Both the position numbers and the translations under genes were made by a program. Below, piece after piece: positions 32,616 to 40,878 of a stretch of DNA of 64,000 nucleotides. Position 1 is the first letter of the stretch. Each line of letters opens with the position of its first letter. The notes under the pieces are model-generated. The model made no database searches, was not told where the DNA came from, and saw only the letters and a program-made list of their open reading frames with translations. Source of the DNA: Bacteroidota bacterium (lineage in GTDB: Bacteria > Bacteroidota > Bacteroidia > Chitinophagales > Chitinophagaceae); the NCBI GenBank assembly GCA_016868455.1, contig VGGV01000005.1, positions 1 through 64,000 on the forward strand, given 5' to 3'.

Positions 32616-33148
32616 ACGTTACTGTTATGAAAAGAAAAAGAGTTTAGCTGTTTTGTTTCATAAGGACAGGCTTAACGACTTCAGGTTTTGACGCCGGATA
32701 TGCCGGCATTTTTTCAACAGGTATTGGATAGTATAAAAACGGGGTTTTAAATAAAATGAAAGTTGACTGGCCGGTGTGAAGTGCCTCCCCTAAAAACAGG
32801 ACTGGTCTTTCAAAGGATCTGGAAAAAACTTTCTGGACGGTTATGGACATTGGATGAGAGGGTAAAGACAGATCATCCGTGTCAATCAACTTTCTGGTTC
32901 AAAAGTATATGCACACCCAAATGTTAACAAGAGCATAACTGCCCGTTTTGATTTATTCGGTTTTTACGGATGCATTCGTAAAATTGCTGCAACAGCTCTC
33001 GTATTGTTTCTACAAAAACGTATTTCTGCGGTAGTTTCCACAGGGTTGAAATCAAGTACTTTCCCTATGGTATATGTTGCAGGATTTTTTCAACTTGCAC
33101 TCAGGAACAAATACTGAATCCAATAATTATTTACTAATTAATTAATCC
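32616..33148. other. 533-bp intergenic region upstream of the response regulator
   Basis: I find no convincing gene. A minus-strand frame of 81 codons (32644-32889) lacks any recognisable pattern or upstream promoter box. The last 60 bp before ATG 33149 are AT rich and likely include the promoter of the response regulator, but no clean TTTG-N19-TAnnTTTG is visible. Confidence 0.4.
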
Positions 33149-33823
33149 ATGAAAAATCCCGAAACCAACTCCGTTATCAAGGTAGCCATTGCTGATGACC
33201 ATACCCTTTTCCGCACCGGCGTCAAAACCTCACTGCAGGCCCGTAAGGACATTCAAATGGTGGCGGAAGCAGAAAATGGTATGCGACTGCTGAACCTGTT
33301 GCGCCATATCCAGCCGGATGTGGTTTTGCTTGACATACAGATGCCTATTATGGATGGTCTTAACACACTGCCCGAGATCAAGAAACTTTACCCCAATGTA
33401 AAAGTAATCATGCTTTCCATGCATAACGATCACTCGGTTATTTCCAAAATGATGGAAATAGGGGCGAACTCTTATCTTACCAAAGAGGCGGGCTCAGAAA
33501 TGATTTATGAAGCCATCCGCGGCGTATATGAAAATGACTTCTATTTCAATGAGCTTACCAACAAAGCGCTGCTGAGCGGCCTGCGTACCAAGCGGAGCAA
33601 TGAATCATCCATGCCGCAGGATGTGCAACTGACCGAAAAGGAAATTACCATCCTGAAGCTGATGTGCGAAGAAAAAAGCACTAAAGAAATTGCGGATATT
33701 GTTGACCTGAGCCCCCGTACTGTAGAGGCTATCCGTGACAAACTGAAAACCAAAACCGGAACCAAATCAATGGCCGGCCTGGTAATGTATGCCGTAAAGG
33801 CAGGTATAGTGGAACATGCGTAA
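33149..33823 (+). CDS. NarL/FixJ-type response regulator
   Basis: A receiver domain occupies residues 10-130, with acidic pair Asp16-Asp17 (IADDHTL), phospho-acceptor Asp62 (VLLDIQMPIMDG) and Lys in YLTKEAG. The output domain is a LuxR-type helix-turn-helix (LTEKEITILKLMCEEKSTKEIADIVDLSPRTVEAIRDKL). No histidine kinase gene is adjacent, so it is an orphan in this window. A terminator follows, and the next gene is metabolic. Confidence 0.94.
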   Translation: MKNPETNSVIKVAIADDHTLFRTGVKTSLQARKDIQMVAEAENGMRLLNLLRHIQPDVVLLDIQMPIMDGLNTLPEIKKLYPNVKVIMLSMHNDHSVISKMMEIGANSYLTKEAGSEMIYEAIRGVYENDFYFNELTNKALLSGLRTKRSNESSMPQDVQLTEKEITILKLMCEEKSTKEIADIVDLSPRTVEAIRDKLKTKTGTKSMAGLVMYAVKAGIVEHA

Positions 33824-33844
33824 TATCTGAAGGCAAGCATATTT

Positions 33845-33873
33845 GATCCCAGCATCATCGCCGGGATTTTTTT
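33845..33873 (+). terminator. Terminator of the response regulator gene
   Basis: ATCCCAGC and GCCGGGAT pair with one mismatch around ATCATC, followed by seven Ts. Confidence 0.75.
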
Positions 33874-33889
33874 GTATTAACTTGTCCGC

Positions 33890-34711
33890 ATGAATTTTAT
33901 TTGTTTCAATGGTAAACTATTGCCCGGTCATGAACCAGTATTGCTGGCGGATAACAGAAGCTATCGCTATGGCGATGGCTTATTTGAAACAATGAAAGTG
34001 ATTCGGGGAAACATAATGCTGGAGTCATTTCATTTTGACAGGTTATTTACTGGTCTGTCTTTACTAAAGTTTGAAATAGAGGTATTATTCACTGCTCAAA
34101 AAATTTCAAGAGACATACTGGCGCTTTGTAAAAAAAACAACTGCTTTGGACGGGCCCGTATACGACTATCTGTTTTCCGAGGTGGTGGCGGATTGTACGA
34201 GTTGGCCAGCCAAATGCAGTACCTGGTGGAGTGCTGGGCGCTGGATGAGGCAGCAACATCTTTTAACGAAAATGGCCTTGTTATTGACATCTTTCCCCAT
34301 GCAAGAAAGAGTTGTGATAAATTCAGCAACCTGAAAACATCCAGTTTTCTGCCTTACAGTATGGCGGCCATCTATGCAAAAGATAACCGGCTAAATGACT
34401 GTGGGGTACTGAATACACATGACCGCATCGCAGATACGACTAACGCAAATGTTTTTATTGTAAAAGGAAACATGATCATAACACCGCCGCTGTCTGAAGG
34501 CTGTATTAGCGGGGTGATGCGGCGGCATATACTGACCACATTCCCGGCAAGTGGGATCAGCGTATATGAAAAGCCTCTGGAAATAAAAGATCTTGAGGGG
34601 GCCGATGAAGTTTTTCTTACTAATGCAGTAAAAGGGATAAAATGGGTGAAAGAATTCCGGAATAAATTTTACACTTGTAAAAGTGCATCCGAAATATTCA
34701 GGATGTTATGA
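33890..34711 (+). CDS. Class IV PLP-dependent aminotransferase or lyase
   Basis: The 273-residue protein has the class IV fold: FICFNGKLLPGHEPVL, then NRSYRYGDGLFETMKV, ARIRLSVFRGGG, the PLP lysine in SNLKTSSFLPYSMAA and the phosphate-binding run DTTNANVFIV. The Glu of the family signature (ETxxANxF) is Asp here. It may be an aminodeoxychorismate lyase (PabC) or a branched-chain-type aminotransferase; the sequence does not separate them. It lies 67 bp after the response regulator gene, beyond a terminator. Confidence 0.8.
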   Translation: MNFICFNGKLLPGHEPVLLADNRSYRYGDGLFETMKVIRGNIMLESFHFDRLFTGLSLLKFEIEVLFTAQKISRDILALCKKNNCFGRARIRLSVFRGGGGLYELASQMQYLVECWALDEAATSFNENGLVIDIFPHARKSCDKFSNLKTSSFLPYSMAAIYAKDNRLNDCGVLNTHDRIADTTNANVFIVKGNMIITPPLSEGCISGVMRRHILTTFPASGISVYEKPLEIKDLEGADEVFLTNAVKGIKWVKEFRNKFYTCKSASEIFRML

Positions 34712-34725
34712 CAGACTTTCGGGTT

Positions 34726-36015
34726 CTAAAAATTAAGCGAGAAGTTCATCCCCCTCATTGCTGGAAATACAGCATTATTGAAAATGGAACCAATGCGATA
34801 GCTGAAACCGACTCCAAAGAAATAATCATAACCGGATAATAATGCCCTTCGCCTGGTAAGCACATCGGTTGAAGATGCTTCACCTTTGCTGATATTAATC
34901 TGGTCTCTGACGATGGAATAATTTCCTCCTCCACCAACATTGAAACCCTTAAATATTCTCCAGCTAAAACTGCCGGTAAAGGAAATATTCTTTTTCTTAA
35001 AATCAGAAAGATAATTGGAGTAGAAAATCCCAAAGTTCACTGAGCCCCAGGACTTGGTGAGCGAGGTAATGAGGTTCAGAGATTGTTTTATTTGTGTTTC
35101 CTTCTTTTTGAAATAAATAGTGGGGTCATCATAATTATTGATTTCAGGCCCAAGCTGGTACTGAACAATAACCCCTTCACTGTTGAATTTACTGTAAGGG
35201 GTGAAACTGTACTCAAGCCGAGGCCTTATTGTCAGATTTAAATCCTAGTTTTCAAAAATGCTGCGTTGGTAATTCAGATTTCCGCCTATAGCCCAGTGTT
35301 CATTCAGCTTGATGGCATGGTTGGCGTTAAAGCTTGTTACTTTATTTTCAGCAACATCTTTTGTGCTGTCGTTAATGGAAAAAGTGGTTTTATTATTTTC
35401 AATACTGAAATTAATATTGCTTCTGCTTTTATTCGTTTCACGGCTTCCGCCAATTTCTCCTGGTAGCCGCCTGCTTTTATAATTCTGGTCGCCATTAAAA
35501 AAACCCGAACCTCCAAAACTTAATTGCCAGAAATTCCAGGGGTCCTTTTTCTGCTGGGTCTTTGTAGCATCGTTTTCAGTTTCTTTGGCGTTGTAAACAA
35601 TGCTGATATTATCCGCCACGGCAGTTTTGGTATAAAAGGGAAAAAGGCCGATTTCAAGGTATTTTACCAGTTGCTTTCTTTTCTCATCATCTGTCATGGT
35701 AGGATTATTGAAATAGGAGAGGGTATCGTTTCTTGAGGCAAATTTTTTCTGACCTATGAATATCACCTGGTTTTGTTCACCCCCGCCTGATACAAAATTA
35801 GTAACCACCTGAACATGCACATCAGCAAGAAAACGATCCCGTACCAAGTCCACCATTTTCATTTCCTGTTTTACATAATCAAAGTCGCATAGCCACTCAC
35901 GGGTGCAGTCAAGAAATACTTTTACTTTCTCTGCGGATGTTGGGTTGTTTTGCGTTTTGGCGGTGGTAACCGTAAAAAGTAAGATACAGAAGGATAAGGT
36001 GATATTTTTTCTCAT
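34726..36015 (-). pseudogene. Outer-membrane beta-barrel-like protein interrupted by one stop codon
   Basis: Reading from ATG 36015 gives a signal peptide (ITLSFCILLFTVTTAKTQ), a globular part (VFLDCTREWLCDFDYVKQEM, then VHVQVVTNFVSGGGEQNQVIFIG) and many alternating beta strands. TAG at 35245-35247 follows SIFEN, yet the same frame continues with LTIRPRLEYSFTPYSKF through a further 165 codons to GMNFSLNF and a natural stop. The barrel-like pattern runs across the stop, so a single substitution has split one gene of about 429 codons. Whether this is mutation, read-through or sequence error is open. Confidence 0.8.
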
Positions 36016-36147
36016 GATTGGGGTATTTGGTTTTCAATATTCAATCTTAACACCTGGCTTCACAAGTTCTGTAAGTTATTGTAATGGTAATACAAATTCT
36101 TCTGGTAATGAAGTAAACATATTTTATTGCCTCCTATAGTCGTAGAT

Positions 36148-36993
36148 TCACGAAAGGAAGAAATTACTTGATGAATGGCCGTTGATGTCTCCTTCCCGGA
36201 GGCTTGTAAATACCCGGAACAAAGACACTATGGCATCCTTCCCCCTTTTCCCGATATCTAAGGAGAAATCATTTACATAAAGATCAATATGCTGCCGCAT
36301 TACGTCTTCACTCATGGATTGAGAATGGTCTTTTACATAGTCAGCAATTTCAGGATAGCGGGCAAATGCAAATTCAAGACTTTGTTTTATAAGCTTTTCA
36401 ACTTTTAGGCTGACCAATCTGTCAATGTCACGCTTCACAGCAATTCCGCCCAGCGGAATGGGTACTTTCATTTTTTTCTCCCATATCTCGCCTAGATCAG
36501 CCAACTTTTCCAGCCCTTTTTGTTGATAGGTAAAACGGTTTTCATGAATAATAACTCCAAGGTCAGCCAACTTACTTATTACAAGGTCTTCAATTTCTGA
36601 AAACAACATGGGCCGTTTATTTACAGCCTCCGGATACGCAAAGCTCAATAGCAGGTTAGCGGTAGTGTTTATTCCCGGTATCAGAATACTGTGTTCTGAG
36701 ATATTGCCAATTTCAAAACCTTTATTTTTTACCAGCAATGGGCCGACCCCTTTTCCTAAAGCGCTGCCGCTGTTCAGCAGTATGTAGTTGTCCAGCGATT
36801 GAAAAAAAGCAGGGAAACTCAGCTTGGTAATATCCAGTCTGCCTTGCAGTGCCCACTGATTGAGTGTTTCCACATCTTCCAGCCAAACATCAAAGTCAAG
36901 ACCACCGGTATCAATTTTTTTATTGGCCAGTGCATCGAAGATGAAGGTGTCGTTGGGGCAGGGAGAAAAACCGAGGGTCAGTTTCAAGTTCAT
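36148..36993 (-). CDS. mqnD: 1,4-dihydroxy-6-naphthoate synthase (futalosine pathway)
   Basis: MqnD converts cyclic de-hypoxanthinyl futalosine to dihydroxynaphthoate in menaquinone synthesis. The periplasmic-binding-like fold shows GFSPCPNDTFIFDAL at the N terminus, WLEDVETLNQWALQGRLDITKLSF, and VGPLLV; the catalytic His region is INTTANLLLSF and VIIHENRFTYQQKGL. The length of 281 is normal. It lies 3 bp downstream of mqnB on the same strand, forming an operon. Confidence 0.93.
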   Translation of the reverse strand: MNLKLTLGFSPCPNDTFIFDALANKKIDTGGLDFDVWLEDVETLNQWALQGRLDITKLSFPAFFQSLDNYILLNSGSALGKGVGPLLVKNKGFEIGNISEHSILIPGINTTANLLLSFAYPEAVNKRPMLFSEIEDLVISKLADLGVIIHENRFTYQQKGLEKLADLGEIWEKKMKVPIPLGGIAVKRDIDRLVSLKVEKLIKQSLEFAFARYPEIADYVKDHSQSMSEDVMRQHIDLYVNDFSLDIGKRGKDAIVSLFRVFTSLREGDINGHSSSNFFLS

Positions 36994-36996
36994 TGG

Positions 36997-37647
36997 TTAA
37001 TGGGTTAATTGGGAAAGAAGTTTGATCAGCTCTGCATTCAGATTGAGGATGGATTCTTTCATATTCCAGTTTTTTTTATTTCTTTCAGCAATGTAATTGG
37101 AAACACTCCGGAGCTGAATAAACGGGATTTTTTCTTTAAGGCAAACATAATGCAGGGCAGCGCCTTCCATTGACTCAATGACCGGATTAAATTTTTTTCT
37201 GTAAAATTTTACTCTTTCAGCCGAAGTGGTAATCTCATTCACGGTAACGCCGGTTACTTTTCTCAATTTCATTTTTTTTAAAACACGGTTGTTGTTGACA
37301 AGCCAGCCCCTTTTGAAGGGGAAATTGTTCTGGGGCACCAGTTTCAAATCAAAAAGCGTTTTGAGTTTATTGAGCTCTACCACACTCTGGTCGGCAATGG
37401 CCTCTATTTTTATTGCCAGCACTTTACCAAGGGGTACGGTTTTGTCAAAGCATCCACCAACCCCGGCCTGTATAATGAGGTCGGGTCTTTTTATGCGTAA
37501 TTGTTCCATCAGCGAATAAGTGGTAGCCGTCAGCCCGATGCCAGTAATAAGAACATCAATGTCCGCATTGGTCAGTTTTTCGGCTTTTAATTCAGCCAGG
37601 AAGGGTGCAATTTCTATAGGTGTAGCCGCAATGACTAAACAGTTCAT
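36997..37647 (-). CDS. mqnB: Futalosine hydrolase
   Basis: MqnB removes hypoxanthine from futalosine. It is a nucleoside phosphorylase-fold protein with VIAATPIEIAPFL, DVLITGIGLTATTYSL, IQAGVGGCFD, and ESMEGAALHYVC with the nucleoside-binding Glu. At 216 residues it is of normal length. It is followed after 3 bp by mqnD. These two genes show that the organism makes menaquinone by the futalosine route and not by the classical MenFDHCEB route; the remaining genes lie elsewhere. Confidence 0.92.
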   Translation of the reverse strand: MNCLVIAATPIEIAPFLAELKAEKLTNADIDVLITGIGLTATTYSLMEQLRIKRPDLIIQAGVGGCFDKTVPLGKVLAIKIEAIADQSVVELNKLKTLFDLKLVPQNNFPFKRGWLVNNNRVLKKMKLRKVTGVTVNEITTSAERVKFYRKKFNPVIESMEGAALHYVCLKEKIPFIQLRSVSNYIAERNKKNWNMKESILNLNAELIKLLSQLTH

Positions 37648-37794
37648 TGTCCAAAGCAGGAATATATTCTGCTGAACTGCGAAACTATAAACTATAAACC
37701 ATAAACCAGCAACTTTTCAATTACCTTTGCGGACTGTCTTTTAAAACTCATTCCCTTCTGCCCAAACTGCTGTGAAGGGGCAAAAAAGTAAAGC

Positions 37795-38205
37795 ATGGTT
37801 TACTTAACAAGGTCTGAACACTTTAATGCGGCTCACAGACTTTTCAATCCCGGCTGGAGTTATGAAAAGAATGAAGAGGTGTTTGGCAAATGCGCCAACG
37901 AAAACTGGCATGGCCATAACTATGAACTGCTGGTAACGGTAAAAGGGAATCCTGACCCGGACACGGGTTTTTTGTTTGATGTGAAAAAACTCAGCCTTAT
38001 CATCCGGCAACACATTATTGAGAGAATGGATCACCATAACCTGAACCTGGATGTGGATTTTATGAAGGATAAAATGTGCAGTACGGAAAACCTGGCAATG
38101 GGCATATGGGAACAACTGGCGCCGCACCTGCCTGCAGGCGTTCAGCTACATTGTGTTAAACTCTATGAAACACCAAGAATATACGTGGAGTATTTTGGCA
38201 GGTAA
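37795..38205 (+). CDS. 6-pyruvoyl-tetrahydropterin synthase family protein, paralogue 1
   Basis: A 136-residue T-fold enzyme. Zinc ligands are His in FNAAHRLFNP and the pair in WHGHNYE, and the catalytic Cys is in FGKCANENWHGH. The CxxxxxHGH spacing matches the animal BH4-type PTPS, not the CxxxHGH of most QueD proteins. MDHHNLNLD and STENLAMGIW complete the active site, and YETPRIYVEYF the C terminus. A PTPS paralogue and folE follow in the same direction, so pterin synthesis from dihydroneopterin triphosphate is likely; a role in queuosine (QueD) cannot be excluded. Confidence 0.88.
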   Translation: MVYLTRSEHFNAAHRLFNPGWSYEKNEEVFGKCANENWHGHNYELLVTVKGNPDPDTGFLFDVKKLSLIIRQHIIERMDHHNLNLDVDFMKDKMCSTENLAMGIWEQLAPHLPAGVQLHCVKLYETPRIYVEYFGR

Positions 38206-38241
38206 ACAATTTTAGTATTTTGTTGTTATTGATTTGATTGT

Positions 38242-38658
38242 ATGGCTAAACAGGTTTCTGTATTCAGAAGGGAACATTTCAACGCAGCCCACCGGTTATT
38301 TAACCCGGAATGGGATGAAAGTACCAATGAGAAAGTGTTTGGCAAGTGTGCGCTGCCTAACTATCATGGACATAATTATGAACTGGAAGTAAAGGTAACC
38401 GGCAAGCCAGACAAGAAAACAGGTTATGTAATGGATCTGAAAGAGCTAAGTGATCTGATAAAGAGGGAAGTGCATACAAGGTTCGATCATAAAAACCTGA
38501 ATCTGGATACGGAAGAATTCAAAAACCTGAACCCTACAGCAGAAAATATTGCAATTGTGATTTATAAATTGCTACGGCCGCATATTGATAAAAAAATGGA
38601 CTTTCAGATCAGGTTGTTTGAAACGCCGAGGAATTTTGTAGAATACCCGGCCGGGTAA
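38242..38658 (+). CDS. 6-pyruvoyl-tetrahydropterin synthase family protein, paralogue 2
   Basis: The 138-residue protein has the same active-site layout as its neighbour: FNAAHRLFNP, FGKCALPNYHGHNYE, FDHKNLNLD, PTAENIAIVIY and FETPRNFVEYP. The two paralogues are clearly related but diverged, consistent with an old duplication and different substrates. It starts 36 bp after paralogue 1 and 19 bp before folE, suggesting one transcript. Both enzymes use the product of FolE. Confidence 0.88.
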   Translation: MAKQVSVFRREHFNAAHRLFNPEWDESTNEKVFGKCALPNYHGHNYELEVKVTGKPDKKTGYVMDLKELSDLIKREVHTRFDHKNLNLDTEEFKNLNPTAENIAIVIYKLLRPHIDKKMDFQIRLFETPRNFVEYPAG

Positions 38659-38677
38659 TTTTTATTAAACTGATAAT

Positions 38678-39274
38678 ATGAGATACCAGCGAAAAGAAGA
38701 ATACTGCGAAGAATCCCTCAACGGACTGATAAAAAGTTACAGGGATGTGTTAGGGAACCTGGGCGAAGACCCGGACCGGGAAGGCTTATTAAAAACTCCC
38801 GAACGGATGGCCAAGGCCATGCAGTTTCTTACCCAGGGATATTTTCAGGATGCAAAAGCTATTATCAATTCTGCAAAGTTTCATGAACCTGTCAGCGAAA
38901 TGATACTGGTAAAGGATATTGAGATATACAGCATGTGTGAACATCATATGCTGCCATTTATCGGCAAAGCCCATGTGGCTTACATCCCCAACGAGTGGAT
39001 AACGGGGTTAAGCAAAATTGCCAGGGTAGTGGATGTGTATGCCCGCCGGCTGCAGGTGCAGGAACGGCTAACCATCCAGATAAAAGAGGCCATCAAAGAA
39101 ACGCTAAATCCCATTGGCATTGCTGTGGTTATTGAAGCCAAACACCTCTGCATGATGATGCGGGGTGTGCAGAAGCAGAATTCCGTTACCACTACTTCCG
39201 CTTTCGACGGCGAGTTTATGAAAAACGCCACCCGGAGCGAATTTCTGAAACTAATCAGCGCTAAACTGGATTAA
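38678..39274 (+). CDS. folE: GTP cyclohydrolase I
   Basis: FolE converts GTP to 7,8-dihydroneopterin triphosphate, the precursor of folate, tetrahydrobiopterin and queuosine. Zinc ligands lie in [11 protein letters not shown] and in [14 protein letters not shown]; further family marks are [32 protein letters not shown] and RLQVQERLT. The length of 198 is normal. It is the third gene of a pterin cluster with two PTPS paralogues, followed by a terminator-like palindrome and fabD. Confidence 0.96.
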   Translation: MRYQRKEEYCEESLNGLIKSYRDVLGNLGEDPDREGLLKTPERMAKAMQFLTQGYFQDAKAIINSAKFHEPVSEMILVKDIEIYSMCEHHMLPFIGKAHVAYIPNEWITGLSKIARVVDVYARRLQVQERLTIQIKEAIKETLNPIGIAVVIEAKHLCMMMRGVQKQNSVTTTSAFDGEFMKNATRSEFLKLISAKLD

Positions 39275-39322
39275 CTTATATTTGCCTTTACAAAAAAGTT
39301 TGGTTGGATTTTTTCAATCGAA

Positions 39323-39352
39323 CCTGTCTGCCGTCAGGCAGGCTTTTTTTTG
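39323..39352 (+). terminator. Terminator-like palindrome after folE
   Basis: CCTGTCTG and CAGGCAGG pair with one mismatch around CCGT, followed by eight Ts. A close copy of the stem lies at 56097-56118, so the element may be a dispersed repeat recruited as terminator. Confidence 0.65.
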
Positions 39353-39366
39353 GGGAGCCACCTTCT

Positions 39367-39384
39367 TCCCGAAAGCTTTCGGGA
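39367..39384. repeat. 18-bp perfect palindrome upstream of fabD
   Basis: TCCCGAAAGCTTTCGGGA is its own reverse complement. It lies 33 bp before the fabD ATG and resembles the AAAGCTTT-centred palindrome at 13297. Confidence 0.7.
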
Positions 39385-39416
39385 CCCTGGCGGCCAAGGG
39401 GGTAAAACAAGCAACC

Positions 39417-40307
39417 ATGAAGCATGCATTTATATTTCCGGGACAGGGCTCGCAGTTTCCGGGAATGGGAAAAGAGCATTATGAGAACAGCGCCTTTGCA
39501 AAGAAGCTGTTTGAACAGGCCAATCAGATACTGGGTTTCCGCATTTCGGATGTAATGTTCACCGAAAGTGAAGAAGACCTGAAACAAACCAATGTAACCC
39601 AGCCTGCCGTTTTTTTACATTCCCTCATTGCATACAAGAGCATTGAAGGCGCTTCTCCGGATATGGTTGCCGGACATTCGCTGGGCGAATTCACGGCGCT
39701 GGTGGCAAATGGCACACTGAGCTTTGAAAGCGCATTGCAACTGGTGGCTGTAAGGGCATGGGCCATGCAGAAAGCCTGTGAGCTGAACCCATCCACTATG
39801 GCTGCCGTATTAAACCTTTCGGATGAAAAAGTGGAAGCTATTTGTGCTGAAGTATGGAAAGAAACCGGCGAAGTGGTGGTGGCGGCTAATTACAATTGCC
39901 CCGGGCAAGTGGTGATAAGCGGAACAAAGAAAGGGATTGATATTGCCTGCGAAAGAATGAAGGCGGCTGGTGCTAAAAGAGCATTGGTGCTTCCCGTAGG
40001 CGGTGCTTTTCATTCTCCATTGATGGCACCCGCTAAAGAAAAATTACAAAAGACAATTGAAGAAACCAAGTTTCATACTCCTACCTGTGCCATTTACCAG
40101 AATGTAGCCGCAAAAGGTGTAATGGACAATGAAGAAATAAAGCAGAACCTGATTGACCAGCTTACCGGCGCCGTGCGATGGACCCAGAGTGTGCAGGCCA
40201 TGATTGCCGATGGCGCTTCCAAGTTTACCGAATGCGGACCGGGTAAAGTGCTGCAGGGGTTGGTGATGAAGATTGATAAGACAATGGAAGTGTCCGGGGT
40301 GAATTAA
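39417..40307 (+). CDS. fabD: Malonyl-CoA:ACP transacylase
   Basis: FabD loads malonyl groups on acyl carrier protein for fatty acid synthesis. The protein starts AFIFPGQGSQFPGMG, has the nucleophile Ser in MVAGHSLGEFTAL, the substrate-binding Arg in VAVRAWAMQ, the catalytic His in GGAFHSPLM, and ends with ECGPGKVLQGLVMKI. I use ATG 39417 (296 residues); the longer in-frame reading from 39282 would translate two palindromes and gives no homologous sequence. It converges with the GNAT gene, overlapping by 4 bp. Confidence 0.95.
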   Translation: MKHAFIFPGQGSQFPGMGKEHYENSAFAKKLFEQANQILGFRISDVMFTESEEDLKQTNVTQPAVFLHSLIAYKSIEGASPDMVAGHSLGEFTALVANGTLSFESALQLVAVRAWAMQKACELNPSTMAAVLNLSDEKVEAICAEVWKETGEVVVAANYNCPGQVVISGTKKGIDIACERMKAAGAKRALVLPVGGAFHSPLMAPAKEKLQKTIEETKFHTPTCAIYQNVAAKGVMDNEEIKQNLIDQLTGAVRWTQSVQAMIADGASKFTECGPGKVLQGLVMKIDKTMEVSGVN

Positions 40308-40801
40308 ACATAGATTGAACAATTTACCCACTCTGCATCAAAATCAGCATTGTATTTTTTGTAGAAGTTAATACCTGGTTCATTCCAGTTCAGCACCTGC
40401 CAGATGATGCGGTTGAATTTTTTTTCTTTCGCTTCTTCAATTAACTTGTCCATAAGTAATTTGCCAATCCCTTTTCCCCTTGCTGATTCAGTAACAATAA
40501 TATCTTCAAGGTACATTGCCTGTCCTTTCCAGGTGGAATAACGGATGTAGTAAAGTGCAAAACCTAAAATGATTTCACTGCTTTGAGGGCTTTGCTCCCC
40601 TTCTCCACTTGTGGAGAAGGGGTTGGGGGTTGAGGCTACAAATGCCCACCATACAGGATTTTTTCCGAAACCGCTTTCAGTGAAATGTTCCAATGTGACG
40701 GTAACATCATTCGGCGCTTTTTCATAAACGGCCAGTTCTTTAATTAGCTCCAATAATCTTGGACAATCTTCTTTTTTAGCCCTGCGGATGTTTACAGACA
40801 T
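40304..40801 (-). CDS. GNAT N-acetyltransferase carrying a palindrome-encoded insert
   Basis: The fold is GNAT: NIRRAKKEDCPRLLELIKELAVYE at the start, LGFALYYIRYSTWKG, the acetyl-CoA loop TESARGKGIGKLLMDKL and VLNWNEPGINFYKKY. It resembles the diamine/YhbS-like acetyltransferases of 155 or so residues. Between WWAFVA and LGFALYY lies an extra stretch (TPNPFSTSGEGEQSPQ) coded by a GC-rich palindrome, lengthening a turn. A start at 40807 is also possible. It overlaps fabD by 4 bp at the 3' end. Confidence 0.88.
   Translation of the reverse strand: MSVNIRRAKKEDCPRLLELIKELAVYEKAPNDVTVTLEHFTESGFGKNPVWWAFVASTPNPFSTSGEGEQSPQSSEIILGFALYYIRYSTWKGQAMYLEDIIVTESARGKGIGKLLMDKLIEEAKEKKFNRIIWQVLNWNEPGINFYKKYNADFDAEWVNCSIYV
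40597..40622. repeat. Perfect palindrome inside the GNAT gene
   Basis: CCCCTTCTCCAC and GTGGAGAAGGGG are perfect 12-bp inverted arms around TT. A run of TTGGGGGTTGAGG follows. The element is translated in frame within a surface turn of the acetyltransferase. GGAGAAGGGG-type palindromes are common dispersed repeats in Bacteroidota. Confidence 0.85.
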
Positions 40802-40878
40802 AAGCAATCAATGATTAATGATCAATTTATGTTTTTCTTTACGAAATTATTTTTTGATAAACTGTTACTGCCCGAACC

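Noticed and set aside
32644-32889. 81-codon open frame on the minus strand
   Set aside because: No homology pattern, no promoter box, no neighbour in phase, and it follows a terminator of the opposite strand; open by chance.
34726-36015. Genome-wide reassignment of TAG as a sense codon
   Set aside because: coaBC, the GIY-YIG genes and others end naturally in TAG without conserved sequence beyond, so the internal TAGs are local events.
37303-37322. CCCCTTTTGAAGGGG palindrome in mqnB as a fifth in-frame insertion
   Set aside because: The encoded FPFKRGWL matches what MqnB proteins normally have at this position, so it is ordinary coding sequence and not an insert.
37684-37707. ACTATAAAC/CATAAACC short tandem runs upstream of the PTPS gene as a protein-binding array
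   Set aside because: Only two to three imperfect units of the simple type common in AT-rich intergenic DNA; no symmetry or spacing that would support an operator.
39282-39416. 45-residue N-terminal extension of FabD
   Set aside because: It would translate a terminator-like hairpin and an 18-bp palindrome, and the FabD family starts at ATG 39417.
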